A stretch of 17,128 nt of DNA, taken from Euryarchaeota archaeon UBA19. GTDB taxonomy: Archaea; Thermoplasmatota; Poseidoniia; Poseidoniales; Thalassarchaeaceae. Positions 1-7,710 of the stretch are shown in pieces. The stretch lies in the NCBI GenBank assembly GCA_002502175.1, contig DAPQ01000030.1, forward strand, positions 1 through 17,128. The letters run 5' to 3'. The notes under the pieces were generated by a model. That model was given only the letters and a program-made list of their open reading frames with translations. It ran no database searches and had not been told where the DNA came from. The stretch's first letter is position 1. Each line of letters opens with the position of its first letter. A program made the translations under genes and the position numbers.

Positions 1-198
1 ATGGTATATTTCGGAATTAGTATCCTCACAAATATCGTTCCACGGATTCTAGAAGCTTTAGAACGTGACTCGTTCCTTGAAATTGTTGTCATATTCGGCG
101 GGATGGGAGCTACAATACTTGCCGCAGTTTTTTCAGTGTTGTTTGGAATTCTGTGGGCCCGCAAAATCATACTAGGAGAGGACACAGGAGTAATCTAG
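1..198 (+). CDS. C-terminal part of a small membrane protein (unknown function)
   Basis: An open frame runs from the first base of the window to a TAG stop and encodes 65 residues. It begins with ATG at base 1, but because the window edge falls exactly there I cannot tell whether this is the true start or an internal methionine. A single long hydrophobic stretch (about residues 27-52, rich in Ile, Val, Ala, Gly and Phe) is a probable transmembrane helix, followed by a short charged tail. No family is recognised. It converges on the CNNM-type transporter gene across 134 bases in which I see no gene. It could be the tail of a larger integral membrane protein or a small single-span protein; no function is proposed. 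Confidence 0.45.
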   Translation: MVYFGISILTNIVPRILEALERDSFLEIVVIFGGMGATILAAVFSVLFGILWARKIILGEDTGVI

Positions 199-332
199 AA
201 TGGATTATCCCACGGATACGCTCAACATTATGTGATTGAAGACTACGCTACCCTAAGTAATTGTATAATTCATTTGACATTCGGCCTACCTATGATTGGG
301 TTGTAATCCCTTGGATAGTGGGTAAAATAGAA

Positions 333-1403
333 CTACTCTTCACTATCGTTATTTCGCCTCATAGCCAGTTCTCGGAGGTCTTCAGTTGCGGCTCCTTCCT
401 CGATAGCATCCTGGTCTTCTTCATCGACAATCTCTACACCAAGTAAGGTCTCAATAACGTCTTCCATAGTAACCAAACCTACAGTGCCTCCAAAGTCATC
501 TCGAACGATCATAATTTGAGACTTGTTTTCTAACAGAATATCTAATGCCTTATCGACGGAATCATCGTATCTGCATGTTACAGCCTCTCGGGATATATCC
601 GACATCGTAGTATCGAATTCATCAGCGGCGGCTCTTCTAAGAATCTCACTCCGTAATACCAATCCTGTAACGTTGTCTATATCACCATCCACAACAGGCA
701 TTCTTCCGTAAATCATAATGGGAATCCGGTCCATAACCTCCCTGACTGTTTCTCTTGCTGATACGTGGACTACTACAACTCTGGGAGTCATAATTTTTTG
801 AACTTCTAAATCTCTTAACTTTAGCAAGTTTTGAATTACTGCTTCTTCATCTTCCTCAATTATATCCGATTCCTCAGCTATGTCGGCAAGTACGGATAAC
901 TCATCTCTAGTCACTGTCTCGGTTTCTACTGCCGGTAGCATCGCTCGAATTATCTCTACAGGTCTTACAATTATCCAGGACGAGATAATCAAGATTCTAA
1001 GCATATATCCGGATGAAACTGTGAGTTTTCTCCAATATAACGTACCAATGGTTTTTGGCAAAATCTCAGAAAATAACAACACACCTAATGTTAGAATTGC
1101 CGAGGCAACTCCATGAATCAAGTCATAATCTGAATCACCGTCGTAAATTCTGGCGATCTGACTACCTACTCCTAGTGCGCCAACTGTGTGGGCGATTGTG
1201 TTTAGAGTAAGGATAGCAGTAAGGGGTTTTTCGGGGTCGTCTTTGTATCCTATCCATAGTTTACTGCTTTTAGGATGGGATTCAGTCATACTTACTACGT
1301 GACCTCTCGTAGTAGAGAGTAAGACAGCTTCTAGTATGCTACAAAGGAAAGATACTCCAATCGCAAGAATAGCGTAGAGTGTTAATAGTGTCCAGGGATT
1401 CAA
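333..1403 (-). CDS. CNNM/CorC-type (DUF21 + CBS) transporter, putative Mg2+/cation efflux or hemolysin-like protein
   Basis: This 356-residue protein has the architecture of the CNNM/CorC (formerly hemolysin C, DUF21) family of Mg2+/Na+-linked transporters. Residues 1-155 contain about four hydrophobic segments (near 5-30, 62-84, 95-115 and 128-150) with the DUF21-like 'SEILPKT' motif at 112-118. A paired CBS (Bateman) domain, which in relatives binds adenine nucleotides and Mg, spans about 205-330 and ends in the typical 'TMEDVIETLLG' at 312-322. The C-terminal CorC_HlyC domain of some relatives is absent; only an acidic tail follows. The start is a TTG, chosen because GAGGTGA lies 7 nt upstream and because the protein then begins directly at the first membrane helix. 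It is divergent from metG. Transport of Mg2+ is a family expectation; the substrate is not shown by the sequence. Confidence 0.88.
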   Translation of the reverse strand: MNPWTLLTLYAILAIGVSFLCSILEAVLLSTTRGHVVSMTESHPKSSKLWIGYKDDPEKPLTAILTLNTIAHTVGALGVGSQIARIYDGDSDYDLIHGVASAILTLGVLLFSEILPKTIGTLYWRKLTVSSGYMLRILIISSWIIVRPVEIIRAMLPAVETETVTRDELSVLADIAEESDIIEEDEEAVIQNLLKLRDLEVQKIMTPRVVVVHVSARETVREVMDRIPIMIYGRMPVVDGDIDNVTGLVLRSEILRRAAADEFDTTMSDISREAVTCRYDDSVDKALDILLENKSQIMIVRDDFGGTVGLVTMEDVIETLLGVEIVDEEDQDAIEEGAATEDLRELAMRRNNDSEE

Positions 1404-1418
1404 GGGCTTCTCACCTCT

Positions 1419-1436
1419 GGATTCTGATTAGAATCC
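1419..1436. repeat. Inverted repeat in the leader of the CNNM gene
   Basis: GGATTCT (1419-1425) and AGAATCC (1430-1436) are perfect 7-bp inverted arms around a 4-nt GATT loop. They lie just upstream of the GAGGTGA ribosome-binding site of the minus-strand CNNM gene. An 8-bp palindrome ATCCGGAT overlaps the right edge (1433-1440). In RNA it would form a stem-loop directly upstream of the ribosome-binding site; in DNA it could be an operator. Either role is inference. Confidence 0.4.
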
Positions 1437-1503
1437 GGATAGAACGAGGGTACAGTGTGGGTCACAGCAATACGTACTCCGGGACTACTCGAAGCGACGC
1501 AGA

Positions 1504-1513
1504 CATAAATATG
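1504..1513 (+). promoter_or_regulatory. TATA box for metG
   Basis: The sequence CATAAATATG is a good archaeal TATA box. With the usual 25-27 nt spacing, transcription would begin near 1534, so the MetG start cannot be the longer in-frame extension reaching back to 1379 and must be the ATG at 1550 or 1562. Read on the other strand the box is also TATA-like (CATATTTATG) and could serve the divergent CNNM gene with a leader of about 80 nt; that second role is less certain. Confidence 0.5.
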
Positions 1514-1561
1514 ATGCTGTCCGACAGGATAACGTCCTCGAGACGTTGCATGGTGGTCTTA

Positions 1562-3700
1562 ATGGAGTACACAACCATATTCATGGCTTGGCCGTATGCT
1601 AACGGCCCCCTACATCTTGGACACGTTGCAGGCAATTCGCTACCCGCCGATATACAGTACAAATACGAAAGGGCCAGAGGTAGGAGAGTTCTGATGTGCA
1701 GTGGGTCCGATGAACATGGTACCCCAATAACTGTTACAGCAGAAGAAAAAGGCATTTCTCCGCAGGCTGTAGTTGACGAATTTCATCAGATCAATTCCAA
1801 AGCACTGGCAGATTTAGGTTGTTCATGGAATGCAAATGTAGATTCTAGGGGTGTAGAGTTCGGCGGCGCTTTGTATAATCGTACAACCGATAAAAGACAC
1901 AAGGAGATAGTGCAGGAAGTTTTCCTAGATTTATTGAATGAAGGCCTTTTACAAAAACAAACAATGCAACAGTATTGCGAAATCACCGAATCAGGAGTCG
2001 TTAAATTCCTCCCTGATAGATATGTTCTGGGAACTTGTCCAATTTGTGGAAATGAAGACGCTCGTGGAGATCAATGTGATTCCTGTGGTTCTACCTATGA
2101 GGCAAATGAACTGAAGAATCCTAGGTCTAAATCCAATCCCGATGCCAAGATCGAGATACGAGATACGGATCATTTATTCTACCAACTTAATGAGTTCCAA
2201 TCAGAATTAGAAATTCATTCCTCCGCTCGTCATAATGTATGGAAGCCCAATGTTAGAGCAATGACCAAAAATTGGCTAAATATGGGCCTTAGGCCACGAG
2301 CAGTAACTAGAGATTTGGAATGGGGTATAGATGTTCCAATCAAAGACAAAGAATGGACCAACAAACGAGTGTATGTTTGGTTTGAAGCAGTACAAGGATA
2401 CTACACATGTGCTAGAATTTGGTCGGAAAGATTTGCTTCAGAACATCCTGATGGAGATTCTGCATGGGAAAATTGGTGGATAGACAAACCGGGTCAATCG
2501 CTCAAACATATTTATTTCATGGGCAAGGATAACATCCCATTCCACACAATAATTTGGCCTGCAATTTTGATGGGATTGAATCGCTCAAGGGATTCCAATG
2601 AGTTATTGCATCTAGAAGATAACGTAGCTTCTAACGAATATCTAATGCTACAAGGTGGGCAATTTTCTAAATCGAGAAAACATGGTGTTTGGCTACCTGC
2701 ATTCCTAGAGAGATACGATCCTGATTCTTTGCGATATTATCTAACAATCAACATGCCAGAAGGTCACGATACCGATTTTAGATGGGAAGATTATGTCGAA
2801 CGGGTGAATAATGAATTAATTGGGAATTATGGTAACTTTGTACATAGAATATTGACGCTGACGAATCGATTAGAATCAGGGGCTTCAAACCCATTAATTG
2901 AATTTGACAATCCTGAGTTGCATCAAGAATTTTACGAACATATTCGAACCTGTATCCAATCTGCTATGGATTCAATGGAACGACAAAGATTCAAAGAAGC
3001 ACTCAGATATATTATGAATATCGCTCAATCAGGAAATTCCTATCTCCAACAAGCTGAACCATGGGCCTATCTGAACAGCGAGGATTCAGCAAAGAGGTCA
3101 AATTCACTCAGTTCCCTATCTGCATGCTGGAGAGCATGCCAATCATTAGCAATATTAACCGCTGCATTTATGCCGTTCCAAGCGGAGAAATTATGGAAAT
3201 CTCTTGGGGAAACAGGTCTAGCAGGGGATCAATTGTGGGATTCGGCTTTGGAATTTGACAAACCTCTAAACTGGTCTGGAGATAAGCCCAAGGCATTGTT
3301 TGTGAAACTCGACCTAGATGAAATACTCAAGAATGAAGCCGACATAGCAAGCCCTGATACTCAGGAGGGGCCTTATATCGAATTCGAAGATTTCATGAAA
3401 GTGGAAATGAAAACAGGCAAAATTATCAATGTCGAAAATCATCCAAACGCTGACAAATTGTACGTAGTAACCATAGAGGATGGTCCGGGTTCAACGAGAA
3501 CAGTTTGCGCAGGGCTGAAATCTCACTATGCTGTGGATGAATTAGTTGGCAAATCGGTCGTCTTTGTAGCCAATCTCAAACCGAGAAAGTTGCGAGGAAT
3601 TATGTCCGAAGGAATGATGTTGGCCGCAGAAGACTCTGAAGGTAATGTGACCCTGTTAACCACTGACTCAGATATAGATTCAGGTTCTGGTGTACGTTAG
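1562..3700 (+). CDS. metG: Methionyl-tRNA synthetase with fused C-terminal tRNA-binding domain
   Basis: This 712-residue class I synthetase charges tRNA-Met with methionine in the cytoplasm, for both initiator and elongator tRNAs. The HIGH-type motif is HLGH at 18-21. A zinc knuckle with Cys159/Cys162 and Cys172/Cys175 sits in the connective-peptide insertion. The KMSKS loop is the variant FSKSR at 368-372. An anticodon-binding helical bundle follows at roughly 410-590. Residues about 607-712 form an EMAP-II/Trbp111-like tRNA-binding OB fold, starting 'FEDFMKVEMKTGKI'; some archaea carry this as a separate protein. The ATG at 1562 is chosen because the protein then begins immediately before the catalytic core and a GGTGGT precedes it; ATG 1550 is an alternative adding four residues. 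The TATA box at 1504-1513 excludes longer versions. The gene converges on tsr3 with a 4-nt overlap (TAG/TAA). Confidence 0.97.
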   Translation: MEYTTIFMAWPYANGPLHLGHVAGNSLPADIQYKYERARGRRVLMCSGSDEHGTPITVTAEEKGISPQAVVDEFHQINSKALADLGCSWNANVDSRGVEFGGALYNRTTDKRHKEIVQEVFLDLLNEGLLQKQTMQQYCEITESGVVKFLPDRYVLGTCPICGNEDARGDQCDSCGSTYEANELKNPRSKSNPDAKIEIRDTDHLFYQLNEFQSELEIHSSARHNVWKPNVRAMTKNWLNMGLRPRAVTRDLEWGIDVPIKDKEWTNKRVYVWFEAVQGYYTCARIWSERFASEHPDGDSAWENWWIDKPGQSLKHIYFMGKDNIPFHTIIWPAILMGLNRSRDSNELLHLEDNVASNEYLMLQGGQFSKSRKHGVWLPAFLERYDPDSLRYYLTINMPEGHDTDFRWEDYVERVNNELIGNYGNFVHRILTLTNRLESGASNPLIEFDNPELHQEFYEHIRTCIQSAMDSMERQRFKEALRYIMNIAQSGNSYLQQAEPWAYLNSEDSAKRSNSLSSLSACWRACQSLAILTAAFMPFQAEKLWKSLGETGLAGDQLWDSALEFDKPLNWSGDKPKALFVKLDLDEILKNEADIASPDTQEGPYIEFEDFMKVEMKTGKIINVENHPNADKLYVVTIEDGPGSTRTVCAGLKSHYAVDELVGKSVVFVANLKPRKLRGIMSEGMMLAAEDSEGNVTLLTTDSDIDSGSGVR

Positions 3701-4236
3701 TCTTGGGTTGGTTTATCGAAAAATTCCCACTGAACTTCTGCTAACTCCGTATTGGATTTAGCTTGGGAATATGCTTCTAAAGGTAGCTCGTTTAACTTGA
3801 AGAATTCATCACCGAATTTGAATGGGGCCATGATTTCCCTTGCTTGGTCCCATCTATCAAAGATAGTCAAACAGACAGCAAATGCTTCTGCATTAGATAA
3901 TCTTCCAGGCTTACCCCAAGATACTGGGTTAGCCGCCAATACTACAGGTAGGGTTCGTCCCTCCAAATTAGTTGAATTGTATAATAATTTCAAGGAGGGT
4001 TCAATCTCTTTCCACGAACAATCTAAACTGACGATTGAAGAGCCGCGTTCTATTGATTGTTGATCATCGGGCCCGACTAAAATCCCAGATAGGGGGTCTA
4101 ACAACAACCCTCTTTTTGGTGACTTTTTCAGATTGGTATGGAGTATACAGCCACCACGTTTTGCTAACTTCCGACTAGTACATTTTCGTGGATCGTCTTG
4201 ATTTAAATGAATCACATGTAAAGGAATATCATCCAA
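3697..4236 (-). CDS. tsr3: Tsr3-family 16S rRNA aminocarboxypropyltransferase (DUF367)
   Basis: The 179-residue product matches the Tsr3 family, which transfers the 3-amino-3-carboxypropyl group of S-adenosylmethionine to a conserved uridine (or its modified form) in small-subunit rRNA during late ribosome maturation. Visible signatures are an N-terminal 'DDPRKCTSRKLAKRG' (14-28), 'LDCSWKE' (71-77), 'LPVVLAANPVSWGKPGRLS' (96-114) with the following 'NAEAFAV', and 'FGDEFFKLNELPLEAY' (141-156). Length is normal for the family. The start is not certain. I prefer the TTG at 4236 because GGGAGGG lies 6 nt upstream, inside the last codons of mbf1, and the protein then begins exactly where family members do. 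An ATG at 4266 preceded by GGTGA would add 10 residues. The start is one base beyond the mbf1 stop, so translation is probably coupled. Confidence 0.9.
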   Translation of the reverse strand: MDDIPLHVIHLNQDDPRKCTSRKLAKRGGCILHTNLKKSPKRGLLLDPLSGILVGPDDQQSIERGSSIVSLDCSWKEIEPSLKLLYNSTNLEGRTLPVVLAANPVSWGKPGRLSNAEAFAVCLTIFDRWDQAREIMAPFKFGDEFFKLNELPLEAYSQAKSNTELAEVQWEFFDKPTQD

Positions 4237-4237
4237 C

Positions 4238-4726
4238 TCATTCCCTCCCTGAGAAAAGGTCTTCATATGCGTCACCAATGGTCATATTCCTAGATCCTTG
4301 AGTAGATGTCTGTCGTGTATTTGATGCCATAGATTCAATCAATAATTCTACATCCAAAACTTTCTCTATCTTCTTGATTAATGCGTCCGTGGGGCGATTG
4401 CCATTTTCGATTCGCTGAACGATGTTTAACCTCTCATTCATCCTTCTAGCAAATTCTCTTTGATCCCATCCTTTTTCTTCTCTGGCTTGTTTTATCCTTT
4501 TGTGAAAATCAGGAGCCAATTCACGGTCTGATTTATGCATAATATTAGGGCCAGAAATTCTACCAGTTGATTGTGGTGGACTCGAAGACCTAGTATTCAC
4601 TGCAGGCATAGGCTTTGATAATCCTAGTCTATCTATACAACGATTGCAAGCGTCTACACGAGCACCGGAAGTTGTGGTTTTGTAGGTAGAAACCTTGTCT
4701 GCGCCACACAACTCACAGGTGCCCAT
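4238..4726 (-). CDS. mbf1: MBF1-like Zn-ribbon/HTH transcription factor
   Basis: This 162-residue protein has the two-part layout of archaeal multiprotein bridging factor 1. An N-terminal zinc ribbon has Cys4/Cys7 and Cys27/Cys30, a proline/serine-rich linker covers about 36-62, and a Cro/C1-type helix-turn-helix covers about 74-130 ('RIKQAREEKGWDQREFARRM' at 77-96). Archaeal MBF1 is linked to ribosome-associated stress responses as well as transcription; its precise role here is unknown. The ATG at 4726 is chosen because the protein then begins 'MGTCELCG', as in relatives. No ribosome-binding site precedes it, but a TATA-like GTATGATG about 26 nt upstream fits a leaderless transcript. It forms a two-gene unit with tsr3 and is divergent from pan across 76 bases that carry a perfect palindrome. 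Autoregulation from that site is possible but only inferred. Confidence 0.9.
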   Translation of the reverse strand: MGTCELCGADKVSTYKTTTSGARVDACNRCIDRLGLSKPMPAVNTRSSSPPQSTGRISGPNIMHKSDRELAPDFHKRIKQAREEKGWDQREFARRMNERLNIVQRIENGNRPTDALIKKIEKVLDVELLIESMASNTRQTSTQGSRNMTIGDAYEDLFSGRE

Positions 4727-4755
4727 ATTTGATGGGACAGAACGTAGGTCATCAT

Positions 4756-4774
4756 ACCTTTGCGTCGCAAAGGT
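4756..4774. promoter_or_regulatory. Perfect 19-bp palindrome at the centre of the mbf1/pan divergent promoter
   Basis: ACCTTTGCG (4756-4764), a single central T (4765) and CGCAAAGGT (4766-4774) form an uninterrupted inverted repeat with 9-bp arms. The gap between the mbf1 and pan starts is 4727-4802, so the palindrome centre coincides with the midpoint, 38-39 nt from each start codon. On the mbf1 side each half is followed by a TATA-like GTATGATG, so the arms could be paired TFB-recognition (BRE) elements, a dimeric repressor operator, or both. Confidence 0.6.
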
Positions 4775-4802
4775 CAAAACAAATTGGATATTATCACAAA
4801 AT

Positions 4803-6017
4803 ATGACCTCTGATTCGAGTGTAGACGATAGAGGTACAAAATCTTCCAATCACAGCATAATAGAATTGCGTGCAGTAGTAAATGATCTTACTAGGAATTC
4901 CCAAGAACTCCTCACAGAAAAATTATTTCTCGAAAATGAGGTTAATCAACTAAAAAAACGCGTATCTCGTTTGGATGATGAAATTAGAGTATTGAAAGAA
5001 CCTCCATTTATTATTGGTTTTATACAAGATATAGTAGAAAATGAGGCGATAGTCCGAAGTTCGAATGGAACGATCTTTCAGGTTTCTATTAATCCAAGGA
5101 TAGATCGTGAGTTGCTTAGGCCCGGAGCCAGAGTTTCGTTGAATCAAGATACATTGGCAATTATTGAAGTCTTAAGTGATGGATGGGACCCACTTGTCTC
5201 AACAAGCGAGATAGTTGAAAAACCAAAAACAACATTTAGCGACATCGGTGGTATGGAGGAAGAAATTCTTTCTATAAAACAGGCAATAGAATTACCCTTG
5301 ACAAACCCTGAGGCATTTGAACAAATGGGACTAATCCCTCCCAAAGGTGTTCTATTAACCGGGCCACCAGGTACTGGAAAGACCATGCTCGCTAAGGCTA
5401 TTGCAAATTCGACATCTGCCACATTTCTAGGTTTAGTAGGTTCCGAATTAGCTCAAAAATACATAGGGGAAGGCGGGAGGTTAGTCAGGGAATTATTTGA
5501 TTTGGCCAAAGAAAAAGCACCTGCAATTATCTTCATTGACGAAATAGATTCTATCGGCTCTAAAAGATTGGATTCGTCAACATCAGGGGATAGGGAAGTT
5601 CAGAGGACATTAATGCAATTACTATCAGAAATGGATGGTTTTGAATCTACCCAAAATGTGAAAATTATAGCCGCAACAAACCGCCCAGAATTATTGGATA
5701 AGGCATTACTTAGGCCGGGTAGATTTGATAGAATCATTGAGATTGGTTTACCCGATATTTCAGCGCGTAACAAAATTCTCAAAATCTTGACTCAAAATAT
5801 GCCCTTGAATAAATCAGTAAATTTGAAACAGGTCGCCAATAAAACAGATGGATTTAGTGGGGCTGAATTGAAGGCTTTGGTCATGGAAGCCGGAATCAAG
5901 GCAATCTCTGAAGGGCAAGAATCAGTAACTGAATCCGACTTTTCGCTAGCGCTAACCACTATACAAGAAAATAGAAAAGACCCCCTTAGAAATAATCATG
6001 AAGGTCTGTATGGTTAA
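4803..6017 (+). CDS. pan: Proteasome-activating nucleotidase (PAN), AAA+ ATPase of the archaeal 20S proteasome
   Basis: The 404-residue protein is the hexameric ATPase that unfolds proteins and feeds them into the 20S proteasome. In order it has a coiled coil (about 18-65), an OB domain (about 68-130) and the AAA+ module. The AAA+ module shows Walker A GPPGTGKT (187-194), the aromatic-hydrophobic-glycine pore loop YIG (220-222), Walker B IIFIDEID (242-249), and a second region of homology with ATNR (291-294) and arginine fingers in RPGRFDR (304-310). It ends in Leu-Tyr-Gly, a canonical HbYX motif (hydrophobic-Tyr-any) that docks into the proteasome alpha ring and opens its gate. That favours PAN over Cdc48-type or peroxisomal ATPases. 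The ATG at 4803 gives a normal length; there is no clear ribosome-binding site. Its stop overlaps an in-frame start (TAATG) of the next gene's reading frame, placing it at the head of the histidine-degradation genes. Confidence 0.95.
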   Translation: MTSDSSVDDRGTKSSNHSIIELRAVVNDLTRNSQELLTEKLFLENEVNQLKKRVSRLDDEIRVLKEPPFIIGFIQDIVENEAIVRSSNGTIFQVSINPRIDRELLRPGARVSLNQDTLAIIEVLSDGWDPLVSTSEIVEKPKTTFSDIGGMEEEILSIKQAIELPLTNPEAFEQMGLIPPKGVLLTGPPGTGKTMLAKAIANSTSATFLGLVGSELAQKYIGEGGRLVRELFDLAKEKAPAIIFIDEIDSIGSKRLDSSTSGDREVQRTLMQLLSEMDGFESTQNVKIIAATNRPELLDKALLRPGRFDRIIEIGLPDISARNKILKILTQNMPLNKSVNLKQVANKTDGFSGAELKALVMEAGIKAISEGQESVTESDFSLALTTIQENRKDPLRNNHEGLYG

Positions 6018-6055
6018 TGACAAGGCTCATCAATGGTAATTTTACCAACAAGACG

Positions 6056-7096
6056 ATGGAACAGCGCCTTGTTGAGTGTGTCCCTAATTTCAGCGAAGGC
6101 AAAGATAAGGCCATTATCGATTCAATTATTCAGCCTATATTGGATAACAAATCTGTTACTCTGTTAGATATCGATATGGGGCGAGATTTCAATCGAACTG
6201 TAGTCACTATGGTGGGTGATCCGGAATCAGTACTACAGACAGTCACAGAGTGTACTTCGATAGCCTTGGAACTAATCGATATGCGCCATCATTCAGGTGA
6301 ACATGCTAGGATGGGTGCAGTTGACGTCGTCCCTTTTATCCCAATCAAAGGAGTAACGATGGAAGAATGCATTGAATTATCCAATAGATATGCTAAATCT
6401 GTCTCTGATGCCCATTCTTTACCTGTTTTTCTATACGCTAAATCAGCGCAATATCCCTCAAGGGTCCGTTTACCTGATATCCGTAAAGGAGAATATGAAG
6501 GATTACAGAAGAAATTAGATTCTCCAGATTGGAAACCTGATTTTGGACCGGCTAAGTTTCAACCTACAATGGGCGCTACTGCCACTGGTGCAAGAAATTT
6601 CCTAATAGCATACAATGTGAATCTAAACACCGCGGATAAATCCAAAGCAAATCTAATTGCATCCAAGATACGTACTAGTGGAATGATTGTAAAAGACGAA
6701 AATGGTGAGATTGTCAGAGACAAAACCGGCACCGCTCTAAGGACACCTGGAATGTTCGAAAAATTACAAGCCGCTGGGTGGATGTACAATGAAAGTACCG
6801 CTCAAGTTTCCATGAATTTGTTAGATTATTCTGTTACAGGATTACATGACGTTACCGAGACTATTAAGCTCGAGGCATCAAAATTGGGGTTAGAGGCAGT
6901 AGCCGGAGAATTGGTCGGATTGGTGCCTTTGCAAGCAATAATGGATGCAGGAAATTTCTATACAAATACAAACATACAAGATGTCGATACCCTTGTTGGA
7001 AACGCAATAGAGGGCTTGATGTTAGACAGGTTAGAATCATTCGACCCCTATGGAAATATTATCGAATGGGCTATAGAGAGGAAAAAAAATGAATGA
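6056..7096 (+). CDS. ftcD: Glutamate formimidoyltransferase (monofunctional)
   Basis: This enzyme moves the formimino group of N-formimino-L-glutamate to tetrahydrofolate, giving glutamate and 5-formimino-THF, the last amino-acid step of histidine breakdown. The 346 residues correspond to the formiminotransferase half of the bifunctional mammalian FTCD. They open with the typical 'LVECVPNFSEG' (5-15) and contain 'SGEHARMGAVDVVPF' (80-94), where His83 aligns with the catalytic histidine region, plus 'QPTMGATATGARNFLIAYNV' (169-188). I chose the ATG at 6056 because family members begin just there. An in-frame ATG at 6017, overlapping the pan stop as TAATG, would add 13 unconserved residues and is the alternative if translation is coupled. 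The cyclodeaminase function is encoded by the next gene, overlapping by 8 nt. Confidence 0.95.
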   Translation: MEQRLVECVPNFSEGKDKAIIDSIIQPILDNKSVTLLDIDMGRDFNRTVVTMVGDPESVLQTVTECTSIALELIDMRHHSGEHARMGAVDVVPFIPIKGVTMEECIELSNRYAKSVSDAHSLPVFLYAKSAQYPSRVRLPDIRKGEYEGLQKKLDSPDWKPDFGPAKFQPTMGATATGARNFLIAYNVNLNTADKSKANLIASKIRTSGMIVKDENGEIVRDKTGTALRTPGMFEKLQAAGWMYNESTAQVSMNLLDYSVTGLHDVTETIKLEASKLGLEAVAGELVGLVPLQAIMDAGNFYTNTNIQDVDTLVGNAIEGLMLDRLESFDPYGNIIEWAIERKKNE

Positions 7097-7706
7097 AGGA
7101 TATTTGGAGATATTGAATTCTATATCCTCCTCAAAGCCTACCCCGGGTGGAGGTTCCGTTGCGGCATTGACATTGGCTCATGGTCATTCCCTTTCGGTTA
7201 TGGTTTCTCGACTTACGGTCAAGAACGATAAATGGATTGATGGGCATTCACTAGCTAGTAGTATAATTAACCAATCCGAAGATAATATTGCCAAGTGCAT
7301 AACATTGGCAAACAATGATTCAAGCGCTTTTGATGGTGTTATGGCGGCGTATAGATTACCTAAGGATAAAGAGGGCTCTAATGCCAGATCAATAGCGATT
7401 AGAAAGGCTACCATAGAAGCAGCCGAAGCACCATTAGAAACAATGAAATTTAGTGTAGAATTTATGCATACATTAAGTAAATTAGCGAAAGATTGCAACG
7501 CAAACGCACTAACAGATTTAGCTTCAGCAGCGGAGTTAGGATTATCGGCTTGTAAGATGGCCGAGTTTAATGTTCGAATTAACATAGATCATCTATCAGG
7601 AGACGACATTGATGCCCTACAAACAGCTTCACAAAATCTACTTACAGAATGTAACCATATAATGAGTGAGATTACTAAATTGTACACTAATAGACTAGGT
7701 TGGTGA
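7089..7706 (+). CDS. fchA: Formimidoyl-tetrahydrofolate cyclodeaminase
   Basis: The 205-residue protein converts 5-formimino-THF to 5,10-methenyl-THF with release of ammonia, passing the histidine-derived carbon into the folate pool. The family signature PTPGGGSVAAL is at 17-27, in the phosphate/folate-binding turn, and the remainder is the expected helical cyclodeaminase fold ('DLASAAELG' near 162-170). Length matches stand-alone bacterial and Thermoplasmatota versions. The ATG at 7089 overlaps the end of ftcD by 8 nt (ATGAATGA) with GAGAGG shortly upstream, so translation is probably coupled. Together with ftcD this equals the two-domain mammalian FTCD split into separate adjacent genes. 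Confidence 0.94.
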   Translation: MNEGYLEILNSISSSKPTPGGGSVAALTLAHGHSLSVMVSRLTVKNDKWIDGHSLASSIINQSEDNIAKCITLANNDSSAFDGVMAAYRLPKDKEGSNARSIAIRKATIEAAEAPLETMKFSVEFMHTLSKLAKDCNANALTDLASAAELGLSACKMAEFNVRINIDHLSGDDIDALQTASQNLLTECNHIMSEITKLYTNRLGW

Positions 7707-7710
7707 ATAT

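Noticed and set aside
1379..1561. In-frame N-terminal extension of metG by up to 61 residues
   Set aside because: It runs through the divergent promoter region including the TATA box at 1504-1513, its residues are unlike synthetase sequence, and the conserved protein begins at 1562.
3122..3139. Perfect inverted repeat with 7-bp arms (GCATGCT / AGCATGC)
   Set aside because: It lies inside the metG coding sequence and encodes ordinary helical residues (ACWRAC); nothing suggests a regulatory role.
4695..4802. In-frame N-terminal extension of pan overlapping mbf1
   Set aside because: It would overlap mbf1 and the palindromic promoter, and PAN proteins of normal length start near 4803.
4727..4849. 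N-terminal extension of the mbf1 protein
   Set aside because: It crosses the palindrome and the pan start, and archaeal MBF1 proteins begin directly at the zinc ribbon, as with ATG 4726.
6035..6046. GGTAATTTTACC as a promoter element for ftcD
   Set aside because: Its arms are only 5 bp and its centre is about 16 nt from the ATG, the wrong spacing for a leaderless archaeal promoter.
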